A stretch of 62,183 nt of DNA, from IMG/VR virus record IMGVR_UViG_3300021962_009965, positions 1 through 62,183 of that record. One strand, given 5' to 3'. The DNA is from a virus. Numbering within the stretch: the stretch's first letter is position 1; the number at the start of each line of letters is the position of its first letter. The notes below the pieces were generated by a model. The model saw only the letters and a program-made list of their open reading frames with translations, was not told where the DNA came from and did no database searches. The position numbers and the translations under genes are program-made. Below, in pieces: positions 26,454 to 35,657 of the stretch.

Positions 26454-27154
26454 TATTGTAATTCTTTGAATTTTTTTATGACATCAATTAATACGAGCAC
26501 GTCTCTTTCACAATATTCCACAATTAAATCTAATTGATTGTAATCATAATAAGCTTCATGAACTCTATTACCAGTCACTTCACCTTCTTTAGGTGATGGG
26601 ATTCCCAAAGCAGCACACATTAATTCCAAAGACGCTAAACCAAAATTGTTACCCATTCTCCAAATGTCTAAGGTATCAACCGCTTTAATTTCCCAAGGTT
26701 TTGTGTCATAATTAGGTAGTAATGGTGATGGCTTGATACCGTGAATTACCATTCGTTTCAGTAACATAGGAATATCAAACATTTTGATATTATGACCACA
26801 TAACCAAAAGTCTAACTTGAAAACTTTATTCATCAAATCATTTATGTCACGTAATAGTTTTTTTTCGTCTTTATCAGCAAAAGTTTGTTTATGAATTTTT
26901 CCATCTGAAGTTACGAATGCAAAACTTGCACAAACAATTCTTGAGAATTCAGGTACAAGAGCCGCACGATTTACAAAAATCTGAGAGGGTTCGAGGTCTC
27001 TATCTTCAGGGAATCTTTTTATGAACCAATCAAAATAATTCAAGAATTGTTTTTTCAGTTCAGGATATTTTGCAGAAAGCTCATCGAAATCTTTGGTAAT
27101 TCCGATGGTTTCCAAATCAAAAAACAAAATTTTGGTAATTTGCGGTTGAATCAT
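26453..27154 (-). CDS. DEDDy 3'-5' exonuclease
   Basis: A 233-residue DnaQ-like exonuclease. ExoI motif FFDLETIG (Asp13, Glu15), ExoII GHNIKMFD (Asp), ExoIII YCERDVLV with the Tyr of the DEDDy subclass. It resembles the free-standing proofreading-type exonuclease predicted to go with family B polymerases. The phage polymerase at 44.6 kb has its own exonuclease domain, so this one likely serves repair or host-DNA turnover. One base overlap with dUTPase. Confidence 0.85.
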   Translation of the reverse strand: MIQPQITKILFFDLETIGITKDFDELSAKYPELKKQFLNYFDWFIKRFPEDRDLEPSQIFVNRAALVPEFSRIVCASFAFVTSDGKIHKQTFADKDEKKLLRDINDLMNKVFKLDFWLCGHNIKMFDIPMLLKRMVIHGIKPSPLLPNYDTKPWEIKAVDTLDIWRMGNNFGLASLELMCAALGIPSPKEGEVTGNRVHEAYYDYNQLDLIVEYCERDVLVLIDVIKKFKELQ

Positions 27155-27155
27155 T

Positions 27156-28367
27156 TTATACTAAAGATTTATAATATTCTGCTCTTGCTTTTGTAACAAT
27201 TTTGATGTCGTAAACAGGTGCTACTGTCTCATACAATCTTTCACCCAAATCTTCGGCAAATGAAGGATTGTCTGCAAGTTTTTTGACGTACTTGAACCAA
27301 TCGGAATGATTACGACCCTCTTTGACTAATAAAGCGTTACCATCTGTGAAATTTCCATTTTCTAATGAGTGTTTTAGGTCTATGGTGTAAGGTCCTAAAT
27401 CAGATGCAATCAGAGCTTTTTTATAGAATCCGGCTTCAATAACTTTTAGTTGTGACTTAACTCGGTTAAAAATATGGTTCTTTAATGGTGCCATAGACAC
27501 GTCAAACTTTGCGTAATTTTTGGCGTAATTTTGAATTGGTCTTGTCCACACTCTTCTGTAAAACTGATCTGAGAATAGACTATCATCTTCTTCTTTAAAA
27601 TTCATAAGGAAATTTTTATATTCTGGTGAAATTAAAGAGTATTTGTTAGTAAAAATATTCTCGTATTTATACCACACGGTCTCCATAGGTTGTATGGGTC
27701 TTTGTTTCTGTTCACCCGTTTGTTGGTTGATTTCCGTAACCGTACCTCTTATATCGAAGCCACATAGGAAAAATTGAGTTTTATCTTTTAGTGGGTTGAT
27801 TTTGGGAAACAAACTTTCCAAAATCATCAAATCGTGAAGGTGAGAAGAACCACCTAACCAACCGAACCTAAGTTTGTCCGATTCAATAGTCTTTTCCTTG
27901 AATTGTGGTTCGTCAGGATTAATTGCGTTTGGAAATACAACGACATTTTTATTGTATTTCTTAATTTCATCGGCAAATATTGATGTTGTTGTAATAACAT
28001 TTTCAGCATTTTTCAAATTACGAACAATTTTTTCGTGTAACTTGTTTGCCATGATTAAATCATGAATTGGATGTTCCTTTCCTGGCAACCAATAATCATC
28101 CAAATCCATAATTGTCACAATACCAAAGGATTTCAACTTCGCTAAGAATGATTCCATCAAATCATAATTAGGTCCGATGGTTCTGTGGAAATGAACAATT
28201 TGGTAATTTTTCCAAAAGGCATCGTCATTCATATCAACATCATATAAGATGTCAATATGAAAATCTTCGGGATACATGTTCTGCAGAAAAATGTGAGGAT
28301 CTAACGATCTGAATTTACCAACTCCTGTTTTATCTGAAGGAATTACCAATAATTTGATTTTGGACAT
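27156..28367 (-). CDS. Glycosyltransferase, GT4-like
   Basis: A 403-residue GT-B protein. N-terminal LLVIPSDKTGVGKFRSL; middle IVTIMDLDDYWLP as in other phage GT4 enzymes; C-terminal FGWLGGSSHLHD (phosphate-binding loop) and SQLKVIEAGFYKKALIAS, the donor-site Glu region (KxxE). Likely a retaining transferase. It begins after a 9-bp hairpin that separates it from the gene at 28419. Confidence 0.75.
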   Translation of the reverse strand: MSKIKLLVIPSDKTGVGKFRSLDPHIFLQNMYPEDFHIDILYDVDMNDDAFWKNYQIVHFHRTIGPNYDLMESFLAKLKSFGIVTIMDLDDYWLPGKEHPIHDLIMANKLHEKIVRNLKNAENVITTTSIFADEIKKYNKNVVVFPNAINPDEPQFKEKTIESDKLRFGWLGGSSHLHDLMILESLFPKINPLKDKTQFFLCGFDIRGTVTEINQQTGEQKQRPIQPMETVWYKYENIFTNKYSLISPEYKNFLMNFKEEDDSLFSDQFYRRVWTRPIQNYAKNYAKFDVSMAPLKNHIFNRVKSQLKVIEAGFYKKALIASDLGPYTIDLKHSLENGNFTDGNALLVKEGRNHSDWFKYVKKLADNPSFAEDLGERLYETVAPVYDIKIVTKARAEYYKSLV

Positions 28368-28374
28368 AAAAATA

Positions 28375-28399
28375 CTTTTTCCTAAAATATAGGAAAAAG
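28375..28399 (-). terminator. Hairpin before the GT4-like gene
   Basis: Inverted repeat CTTTTTCCT / AGGAAAAAG with a 7-base AT loop, 8 bases before the ATG at 28367. On the minus strand it is followed by TATTTTT; a weak terminator or 5'-UTR structure. Confidence 0.5.
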
Positions 28400-28418
28400 A
28401 ATTAGTAAAAAAAAGGAA

Positions 28419-28994
28419 TTACTTAACTTTCTTGATTTTGGTGATTACGCCCTCAAAGACATGTTGTCCTACTCTAAAAGTAATTTGTTCTTTAGTCTTT
28501 TGACTGGATTCAGTAATTATACCTTGTTCAGATAAAACTTCTTTGATTACTTCACGTAACATATTTTTCAAATTAGAATCATCAACCGTGGTTTCAGAAA
28601 TGATTTCTCTTTGAGATACCATTTGTTTTTTGAGTTTTCCTGAGGCGTCTGTATTCATCAATCTGGATGCTGCTTCAACTAATTCGTCACTCAAAACTGT
28701 CTCTGTACCCATAGTTTTTGGTTGTTCAATCGGATGTTCGATCATCAATCTTTTGATTTCGTCCGGTAATTTTGAACTTAAGATTCTGTCTTTAGTATTT
28801 TGACTTTTTGGAATTGGCTTGGGTTGTGGGGATTCACCCAAAAATTCTTGGGGTATGTTATAGGTTGCGTTTACAGGTTCGTAAGATTCTAATACCGGAT
28901 TATTGATATTTGCAACAGAACCTCTCTGAATAGACTGTTGTTTATCCATTATTTTTTTTGCAACGACTAATTTTTGTAATAATTCAGGATTCAT
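28419..28994 (-). CDS. Hypothetical protein with capsid-targeting-like helix
   Basis: A 191-residue protein, mostly disordered in the first 130 residues (rich in Pro, Ser, Glu), then a helix NLKNMLREVIKEVLSEQG that ends in LSE before Q, and a small C-terminal beta domain (FRVGQHVFEGVITKIKKVK). The helix resembles the peptide in four other proteins here. Prohead-core or packaged accessory protein is a possible role. Overlaps the WYL-like gene by one base. Confidence 0.6.
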   Translation of the reverse strand: MNPELLQKLVVAKKIMDKQQSIQRGSVANINNPVLESYEPVNATYNIPQEFLGESPQPKPIPKSQNTKDRILSSKLPDEIKRLMIEHPIEQPKTMGTETVLSDELVEAASRLMNTDASGKLKKQMVSQREIISETTVDDSNLKNMLREVIKEVLSEQGIITESSQKTKEQITFRVGQHVFEGVITKIKKVK

Positions 28995-29398
28995 TATACT
29001 GTTTCTCTTGTATCAAATTTAGCGATAGTAATTATGCTTGTCATATCTTTATCACCATCAAAGTTATAACCAGGTCGAGCTTTAGTAAAGTTCTTTCGTA
29101 ATGGTTTGAACATACTTGTCCTATCCACACGAAATAATCTCCACCCTGGTTTGGGGCTGTGTGGGTCGTTGAGGTACGCTGTATGGGACGCTCCTGCCTG
29201 ATCCCACGCTCTAAAAATTAAGTTACCCTTTTTTGACCTACCAAGAGCAACTGGTTCAATTTCTCTAAGACCCTTACCACCTGGTTCATCACCATCATAA
29301 TAAATTGAGCACACTTGTTTTTGATCGATAGCACGTCTTATATCATCTATAGACGCGGCTTCGGTAATTAGATGTGTCAGAGCCTTGAGAAGTTTCAT
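28994..29398 (-). CDS. WYL-like domain protein with N-terminal targeting-like peptide
   Basis: A 134-residue protein. The N-terminus MKLLKALTHLITEAAS resembles T4 capsid-targeting peptides, with a likely ITE|A cleavage point. Residues 16-110 form a WYL-type domain: an N-terminal helix IDDIRRAIDQKQ, then VCSIYYDG, REIEPVALG, FRAWDQ, GWRLFRVDRTSMF. WYL domains bind ligands in many transcription regulators and in defence systems. No DNA-binding domain is attached. Could be an injected effector or an internal head protein. Confidence 0.65.
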   Translation of the reverse strand: MKLLKALTHLITEAASIDDIRRAIDQKQVCSIYYDGDEPGGKGLREIEPVALGRSKKGNLIFRAWDQAGASHTAYLNDPHSPKPGWRLFRVDRTSMFKPLRKNFTKARPGYNFDGDKDMTSIITIAKFDTRETV

Positions 29399-29399
29399 G

Positions 29400-29690
29400 T
29401 TATTCTCCTACTGTATAGGGTTTATTAGGTTGATATGCGTTGAATTTGATGTTCATTTTTCTTTCAAAAACATCTACGGATGTTCCGGCAGCAACATTAT
29501 ATACGTCCAAGAAGCTTCCTGTACCACGTCCAATTTCATCACCGTCTCCAATAGCATCTGGATTTGTTGATGAATATTGTTGACCCTGTTGGGAGTAGTC
29601 ATTTTTTACGAGATTCTTTTTTCTCTCAAATTCAGCAATTTCTGTCAATTTGTTTTTTGGTTGTGAAAAATCCAAAGGTAATTGTTCCAT
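29400..29690 (-). CDS. Hypothetical protein
   Basis: A 96-residue polar protein (MEQLPLDFSQPKNKLTE...) with no recognised family, a Gln/Ser-rich middle and a conserved-looking end NIKFNAYQPNKPYTV. It sits in the five-gene block 28419-30964, 2 bases before its neighbours on both sides, and may be a small structural or core protein. Confidence 0.55.
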   Translation of the reverse strand: MEQLPLDFSQPKNKLTEIAEFERKKNLVKNDYSQQGQQYSSTNPDAIGDGDEIGRGTGSFLDVYNVAAGTSVDVFERKMNIKFNAYQPNKPYTVGE

Positions 29691-29691
29691 G

Positions 29692-30159
29692 TTACATTTT
29701 TCTAATTAATTGGTTTATTCTCTCAAGACTTTCAGTGACTTGTAGGCCATGTTTTTCCAAAGAGTTTTTTTTCGAATCAAATTTTGATATGTTCAAATTT
29801 TGATTTGGGCTATCAACACCTAAGTCATTTGTAACCATTGCGGTGTCTCTTTTGATTTTTTCAGAACCATTCAAAGATTGTCTCGCCCCCGATAGAATTG
29901 AATCAACAAAATTTTTCATTTTATTTTCACCATTCAGTATAAATGGTGCGTCGGTTTGTGGTCCTTGGAAACTATCAAAAAAGTTTTTTATTCTTTTGAG
30001 TTCTGGGTAACTTAAACTCTGAGTTTTCTGTAAACGTAAATTTCTATTAAATCCTTCTATATTTGCGTTAGCATTTTTTACCTTTTGAAAACATACTTTC
30101 ATGTGGTTACGCATATCTTGTGGGAAATCCCATCTCTTATCATATAAGTCTTTATTCAT
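29692..30159 (-). CDS. Hypothetical helical protein
   Basis: A 155-residue, helix-rich protein with an N-terminus MNKDLYDKRWDFP and repeated polar helices; it ends LERINQLIRKM. No motif or family recognised. It overlaps the upstream gene by 8 bases. Confidence 0.55.
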   Translation of the reverse strand: MNKDLYDKRWDFPQDMRNHMKVCFQKVKNANANIEGFNRNLRLQKTQSLSYPELKRIKNFFDSFQGPQTDAPFILNGENKMKNFVDSILSGARQSLNGSEKIKRDTAMVTNDLGVDSPNQNLNISKFDSKKNSLEKHGLQVTESLERINQLIRKM

Positions 30160-30964
30160 CCCTCAATAGTTTGATAAGTTCTGATACAGATAATCCCTCT
30201 TTATCTGCCATACTTTTTATAGATTTGATATTCTTTAATAAAACTTTAGATGCTTTTGAGTCCTTAGATTTAATTCCATCATCAGATGATTTTTTTACTA
30301 ACAAATCCTCTAACATTCCTATCATTTTTTGTCTTTGGATTTCTTTGATTTCTTTTTCAGTCAATCTTTCTTGTCCTTTTTCATCTAATTTTGGTGATTT
30401 ACCGAACGCTTGACATCTTTCCTCAGGATTCTCAACTTCCATTTGTGTCATTTTATCAACACATTCTTCGTAGGTATCACCTGAAACAACATCATAACCA
30501 AAAGCACCAGTAAGGTCTTCTTCTCTGACAACACTTTCACCATAGTAAACTCTATAACCTCTCATAACAGGATCGTTGGTTTGTCTTGCAGCAAAAACAG
30601 TTTGATCCATAGTTTTAGTGGGGGATAATTTTGGATCGTGAATTGGAATCTTAGAATTCAACATTGTACCGTCAAAATCGATTAACTCGTCTATTTCTTC
30701 TTTTTTCTCTTCTTTCCCTAATTTCGAAATTAATTTTTTCAAGTCATCTTTACTAAACTTCTTTTTAGTTTTCATAACTTTTTCCATAAGTTTAAATAAT
30801 GATTTTTCTCTATTATGAGGGAGAGTAATGATTTCATCCATCAATCTGGCTTCATTGATTGTATCATTTACAGAATAATAAACATCAATGTTTTCACCCT
30901 TTTTTTTAAGGTAAAAGTATAAATTATTTGAAAAATATTCTCGACCGTAAGTTATCATAAACAT
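30152..30964 (-). CDS. Hypothetical charged protein at head of operon
   Basis: A 270-residue lysine- and glutamate-rich protein. A second in-frame ATG at 30958 is an equal candidate start. It contains TINEARLMDE near residue 36, a segment with IDFDGTMLNSK that only superficially recalls HAD motif I, a central YRVYYGESVVREEDL domain, and a helical C-terminus ending SVSELIKLLRDE. First gene of the operon 28419-30964, driven by the element at 30974. Function unknown. Confidence 0.6.
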   Translation of the reverse strand: MFMITYGREYFSNNLYFYLKKKGENIDVYYSVNDTINEARLMDEIITLPHNREKSLFKLMEKVMKTKKKFSKDDLKKLISKLGKEEKKEEIDELIDFDGTMLNSKIPIHDPKLSPTKTMDQTVFAARQTNDPVMRGYRVYYGESVVREEDLTGAFGYDVVSGDTYEECVDKMTQMEVENPEERCQAFGKSPKLDEKGQERLTEKEIKEIQRQKMIGMLEDLLVKKSSDDGIKSKDSKASKVLLKNIKSIKSMADKEGLSVSELIKLLRDE

Positions 30965-30973
30965 TTTTTACTT

Positions 30974-30980
30974 ATAAATA
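30974..30980 (-). promoter_or_regulatory. TATTTAT element, minus strand
   Basis: Sense reading GGTATTTATAAG, 9 bases before ATG 30964. Divergent partner of the element at 30993, only 12 bases away. Confidence 0.55.
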
Positions 30981-30992
30981 CCTCAGTAAAAG

Positions 30993-30999
30993 TATTTAT
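30993..30999 (+). promoter_or_regulatory. TATTTAT element, plus strand
   Basis: Sense reading AGTATTTATCACATATG, 5 bases before ATG 31005. With 30974 it makes a compact divergent pair within a 40-base intergenic region. Confidence 0.55.
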
Positions 31000-31004
31000 C
31001 ACAT

Positions 31005-33347
31005 ATGGCTTATCAGAACATCAATCAATACGTCTATAATAAATGGTTTTTAAAACCAGTACAAGAAGTATCAGACCTTAGTTTAGCGTCAGATGAGAGA
31101 CAATACAACGAAGAAGTTGTATTCTCACCTAATTTAATCGGGGAGTTTGATGGGGATGTAATGCCAATCAAAATTGACCTTAATTTTTCAGGCTCCAATC
31201 AAGGATTTGAACTAAATTATCAAGATTACGATTACCAAAATGTATTAATTTCTGAAAATTATTTCAATCCATACGATCCTTTATTGGATTGTTTTTCTTC
31301 TCGTACAATATGTGACATTGGATTGACAGGTACTGATAATGGATTGGTTGATTGTATGAGTGGTCAGAGTATAGAGTATACCATGGGATTATTACCCGAC
31401 TCTCAGAAATTCGATAGGTACAAATACGACCGCAGATTCAAAATGTTCCAAGTAACAGGACACACATGGAATCCTAATCACAGATTTTCAGGTGTTACCG
31501 CCGGAACTCTATATAATATAGTATCATATGATTCTGCACAAATTGGAAAGTATCATGAATTATACGGAGGTTTCTATCAAGGGTTTTACAAATTATTTGG
31601 TTACGATTATGAAATATTACCAACAAGATATCCCAAAGGATGGACTGTTGAAATGACCCTAAAACCGAGACTTGGTAATATATACAATCCACAACCAGGA
31701 CAGACTACCCTGAACGACTATTATCCTGATAATTCAGGTATTTTCTTTTACATGGGTACTCGTGCTGAAAACAAATTTTGGCACGCCGCTGATGGTAAAA
31801 ACTCAGGTGATCCAAATTATGAAAGAGTTACAACACCACTTACAGGACTGAGTTCATGTATGTGTGAAATATTAAATTCAGGGTACACAACGACTTCTTA
31901 CACTCATTTGGATATTAGAGTGTCTGGTGGCACGATCACCGTTGAACCCAAGTTGTTGTGGCAAGCTGGTGATGAAGTTGTAATTTATCATGATGTTTTA
32001 GAATACATCGAGGGTGTTGTAGAAAGTTATGACCCAGTTGGTGGACAAATGAAGTTTGTGTCAACCAAAAATGTGGGTAAAGGTGACTTCCCATATTGGA
32101 GGGTAGACAAACCAAATTACTTGGAATACGCCGAATCATATTGTGTAAAAGTATACCCTGAAACAGGATATACAAGTGGACACAGTGTTACATATTGTAG
32201 TTGTTGTGTTCCACCACCACCAACGCCAAAACCCGAACACGATCCATTATTTGACTCAATGTCAAACGCATTCGCCATAAGATTCAGTGGTGATCCTGCC
32301 AATCCTAAAATCTGTGTCAGAACTCTAACTTTCACGGGAGATTGTGTGACAACAGGTGCTTGTGAGACCATAGGGTTTGAAAGTCAAACAGGGTATTCTA
32401 TAAACAACTACTGTTCGACACGTGGTATATACGATGATTGTTTGGGTACAGAGTATCTGACTCAAGAACACTGGGTATTGGTAGATGCAGTATTTGAGAG
32501 GTACACATGGATGGACTTCTGTGATTTATATTATAGAGGGGGTCTTGGTGTGATATCAAACTTAGTTTACACCGCATCTACCGCAAATAATTCTGTATCA
32601 CTTATTCAACCACCGATTACTCATAACCAAGTAAATCCTGTCCAAGAAGAACTTGTGGAATTGAATTACGATTGGTTACTCGAGGAGTTTTATCGTCGTG
32701 GTAAATTAAAACTTTACGTGAACGGTCGTCACTTCGAAACCTTTGATAATTTCGAAGAGATAATTCCAAGAGGATTATACGGACACAAAGAAACTCAAGT
32801 AGGTGTACCGTTCAATATATCTTGGGGTGGTGGAACTCAGGGTCTTCACGAAAACTTGGTTTTCTCAGCCATGCCACAGACTTTTTGTGGTGAATACATT
32901 CAGGATCCTGAACTGTTTCCTGATAATATTCTCAGTGGGACCACTCTTAGTGGTTTGACAACGAACATTTTGTTGGAAAAATATTTTGCCGGAACTTTTG
33001 ATGGTGCAATTTCAACATTCCACATGTATGCCAAACCACTATCGGTTCCTGAAATTCAACACAATGCCAAGCTTCTGTATGACCAATATGATTTGTTGAA
33101 TCCTTATTGTCTGAATTGTAGTATCATAGATAATTGTGATTTGGATTGGAATTTTGTGGAAGTTAGTAATACACCTACCCCAACTCCGACACAAACCCCT
33201 CAGGATACTCCACCACCAACTCCGAGTGTCACTCCTACTCAGTTCGCGAGTCCAACTCCAACACCATCCGTTACGCCAACAATAACTCCAAGTTCAGGAG
33301 AATGTCCTGAATCCATATTTATGTTTATACCAAACTTACCATGTTAG
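31005..33347 (+). CDS. Large virion surface protein with lectin-like region and Thr/Pro tail
   Basis: A 780-residue protein. Residues 1-200 are a tail-fibre-like N-terminal part with many Tyr/Asn; residues 205-300 (WTVEMTLKPRLGN...SGIFFYMGTRAEN) resemble a concanavalin/LamG-type beta-sandwich, and a second such area includes LKLYVNGRHFETF and FDGAISTFHMYAKPLS, typical of LamG ends. Cys-rich segments occur around 385-400 (YCSCCVPPPP). The last 60 residues are a Thr/Pro mucin-like stretch. First gene of a three-gene fibre operon. Probable host-binding or decoration protein; precise location unknown. Confidence 0.7.
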   Translation: MAYQNINQYVYNKWFLKPVQEVSDLSLASDERQYNEEVVFSPNLIGEFDGDVMPIKIDLNFSGSNQGFELNYQDYDYQNVLISENYFNPYDPLLDCFSSRTICDIGLTGTDNGLVDCMSGQSIEYTMGLLPDSQKFDRYKYDRRFKMFQVTGHTWNPNHRFSGVTAGTLYNIVSYDSAQIGKYHELYGGFYQGFYKLFGYDYEILPTRYPKGWTVEMTLKPRLGNIYNPQPGQTTLNDYYPDNSGIFFYMGTRAENKFWHAADGKNSGDPNYERVTTPLTGLSSCMCEILNSGYTTTSYTHLDIRVSGGTITVEPKLLWQAGDEVVIYHDVLEYIEGVVESYDPVGGQMKFVSTKNVGKGDFPYWRVDKPNYLEYAESYCVKVYPETGYTSGHSVTYCSCCVPPPPTPKPEHDPLFDSMSNAFAIRFSGDPANPKICVRTLTFTGDCVTTGACETIGFESQTGYSINNYCSTRGIYDDCLGTEYLTQEHWVLVDAVFERYTWMDFCDLYYRGGLGVISNLVYTASTANNSVSLIQPPITHNQVNPVQEELVELNYDWLLEEFYRRGKLKLYVNGRHFETFDNFEEIIPRGLYGHKETQVGVPFNISWGGGTQGLHENLVFSAMPQTFCGEYIQDPELFPDNILSGTTLSGLTTNILLEKYFAGTFDGAISTFHMYAKPLSVPEIQHNAKLLYDQYDLLNPYCLNCSIIDNCDLDWNFVEVSNTPTPTPTQTPQDTPPPTPSVTPTQFASPTPTPSVTPTITPSSGECPESIFMFIPNLPC

Positions 33348-35656
33348 ATAGTGCCTTACTGAATAAGATTACTGCAGAACTTCATGAGTCGACATCTGAT
33401 AATGTTGTGATGGTTGGTTATGGTGCAAAAAAGACAAATGGTGTTTATACTGATGAATTGGGTTTAGTTTTCGGAGTTTTGCAGAAAAAACCAATCCAAG
33501 AATTATTACCTGAAGATATTATTCCAAAAGAAATCGAAAGAGACGGTCATAAATTCATAACGGATGTTATTGAGTTCGAAATACCTAATTTGGTTCAGGC
33601 GTGTCCTCCACCATTTTATAATTGGATTACAACACCTCCTGGTAACAGAGGTTTGATCAGACCTATCCAAGGTGGAGTGTCAACTACCAACGTAACAAGT
33701 ATGTCTAACTCTGTGGGTACTTTGGGTTTTGTTGCCGTAGATAATGATACAAACTCAGTTTGTGGTGTAACAAATGCTCACGTAATTATTGACGATCCCT
33801 TTATTGATAGCGATAGAACGTTACCAAATCCAATCACAAATGTTGTTAATGATTTGGTTATTCAACCAGGCTGGGAAAATTCTTCTTTCGTTGGAACACA
33901 AAACGCGGTTGGTATTGTAAAAAAATATTTACCTCTGAGAGAGAGTTCACCAAACTATGTGGATACCGCTATTTTCACTTTGAATGAATCTGATGTTTCA
34001 AATACTGTTTCGTACAAACAATTTGGAATGACAGGTTGGACAGGTCCTATGGACTTTGCGACAACTTCCGAGTTGAATAGTATTACACCTTTTCAAAAGT
34101 ATCTATTCTCTTCAGGTAGAACCACAGGTGCCAAAGGGGAGGATGATATGAAATTAATCCCTTCATTAAAAAATGCTGTAATACCTGTTTTTGGGTATAG
34201 TAATCAAGGGGTTGGTAAACTAGTTAATTTTTACGGTGTGACTGAGTTTGTGGCGTCAGCATCGACTACCCCGACAAACAACATTTGTCAATACCCCATA
34301 TATGGAGGTGATTCGGGGTCTGCGGTGGCTGCCGAGTTTTCGGGTAATAGAAAAATTGTGGGACAAGCTTTTGCTGCAAGTACATACTATGGGTATTACA
34401 TACCAATTGATGCTATTGTGTCCGCTTTAAATATTTCACCATATACTGGACAAACAGCATGCTGGTCGGATACCGGAAATACACAAATACACTTGGTCGT
34501 TGGACGAAGTAATCAAAATACCATTACTATAGGTGGTAATACGTATTGGCAGGGAGGATTGGTGGATTGTCCTACCGTAAGTTCTACACCTACACCAACA
34601 CCTACAATTACAAATACACCTGAACCAAGTTCTGAGCCTGGGGTTTCTCCAACTCCAACACCCACGAACACTCTAACACCAAGTCCTTCGGGAAATCCTG
34701 AAGATTGTTGTCGTAGTTTTGTTATAGATGTAAGTTATTATGAATGTAGTGGTGTCACATTGTCCTACATTGATTGTGCCGATAATCTACAAACTCAACA
34801 ATTTGCACCAAATTCCCTGACTACAATATGTGCAAGACCAAATACTATAACCATCATTCCATCATCGTTGAGTTGTGATGTTCAAATCATTAGTCAAGGT
34901 GATTGTGATTGTATCATACCTATAACATCCACACCCACACCTACACCAACTGTTACTCAAACTCCTTCATCGACTTTGACTCCGACACCAACTCCGAGTA
35001 CAACACCTGATTTTACTCCAACTCAGACTCCAACAAATACACCAACACCGTCACCATCACCACCGTGTTGTTCTACTTGGAATGTTTATTCTCAGATACC
35101 AAATACATATACTATAATCAATTGTGATGGTAGTGTTGATGTTGTAAGTTATGGTGCATTTTATGCTTTCACAGTGTGTGCATTCAGCGTAACAGCACAA
35201 TTCATAGTAAATACATATATAGACCTTCAATATCCTTGTGAGTGTTGTTTACCAATAACTAATACTTCAATTACCACAACTGTACTTGATACACCTAATG
35301 CCAGTTCTTTTTCTAGAGGTACTGCGGTTGTTGGTCTTTGGAACGGAACCTCAATATATTCAAATACGGGAAGTGTTGCTAAAGCATCAGGTAATGTTAC
35401 AACTTCAGTAGCTGGTGATTTAGGGGATGGTTATGATGAGTGTATAAGAGGTGGTATAGAAGTAACAGCATTTATACCAAGTGGTGTTCCAGGATCTACC
35501 GGATATAGAACTCAAATCATTGTGACCAAAAATGGTTTTCCAATCGGAACTGTGACTAGTGGTCCGAATCCAACAGGGTCTAACGTAACTCAGACATTTA
35601 ATTTCAATCGTAATAGTAATGATGTAATAAATGTAGAATTCAATAGTATTATATAA
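33341..35656 (+). CDS. Virion protein with trypsin-like serine protease domain and mucin-like linkers
   Basis: A 771-residue protein. Residues 1-100 resemble the leader of bacterial and phage trypsin-like proteins. Residues 110-370 carry a complete chymotrypsin-type triad: His147 in GVTNAHVI, Asp208 in NYVDTAIF and Ser325 in YGGDSGSAV, plus an oxyanion-type glycine context. Residues 420-450, 530-590 are Thr/Pro linkers separating two small Cys-rich domains, and a C-terminal beta domain ends the protein. No signal peptide. It overlaps the upstream gene by 7 bases. Could process other virion proteins or host surface proteins, or act as an adhesin built on the protease fold. Confidence 0.8.
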   Translation: MLDSALLNKITAELHESTSDNVVMVGYGAKKTNGVYTDELGLVFGVLQKKPIQELLPEDIIPKEIERDGHKFITDVIEFEIPNLVQACPPPFYNWITTPPGNRGLIRPIQGGVSTTNVTSMSNSVGTLGFVAVDNDTNSVCGVTNAHVIIDDPFIDSDRTLPNPITNVVNDLVIQPGWENSSFVGTQNAVGIVKKYLPLRESSPNYVDTAIFTLNESDVSNTVSYKQFGMTGWTGPMDFATTSELNSITPFQKYLFSSGRTTGAKGEDDMKLIPSLKNAVIPVFGYSNQGVGKLVNFYGVTEFVASASTTPTNNICQYPIYGGDSGSAVAAEFSGNRKIVGQAFAASTYYGYYIPIDAIVSALNISPYTGQTACWSDTGNTQIHLVVGRSNQNTITIGGNTYWQGGLVDCPTVSSTPTPTPTITNTPEPSSEPGVSPTPTPTNTLTPSPSGNPEDCCRSFVIDVSYYECSGVTLSYIDCADNLQTQQFAPNSLTTICARPNTITIIPSSLSCDVQIISQGDCDCIIPITSTPTPTPTVTQTPSSTLTPTPTPSTTPDFTPTQTPTNTPTPSPSPPCCSTWNVYSQIPNTYTIINCDGSVDVVSYGAFYAFTVCAFSVTAQFIVNTYIDLQYPCECCLPITNTSITTTVLDTPNASSFSRGTAVVGLWNGTSIYSNTGSVAKASGNVTTSVAGDLGDGYDECIRGGIEVTAFIPSGVPGSTGYRTQIIVTKNGFPIGTVTSGPNPTGSNVTQTFNFNRNSNDVINVEFNSII

Positions 35657-35657
35657 T

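Noticed and set aside
30152-30964. HAD phosphatase reading from IDFDGTMLN
   Set aside because: The segment lies mid-protein without the other HAD motifs; taken as chance similarity.
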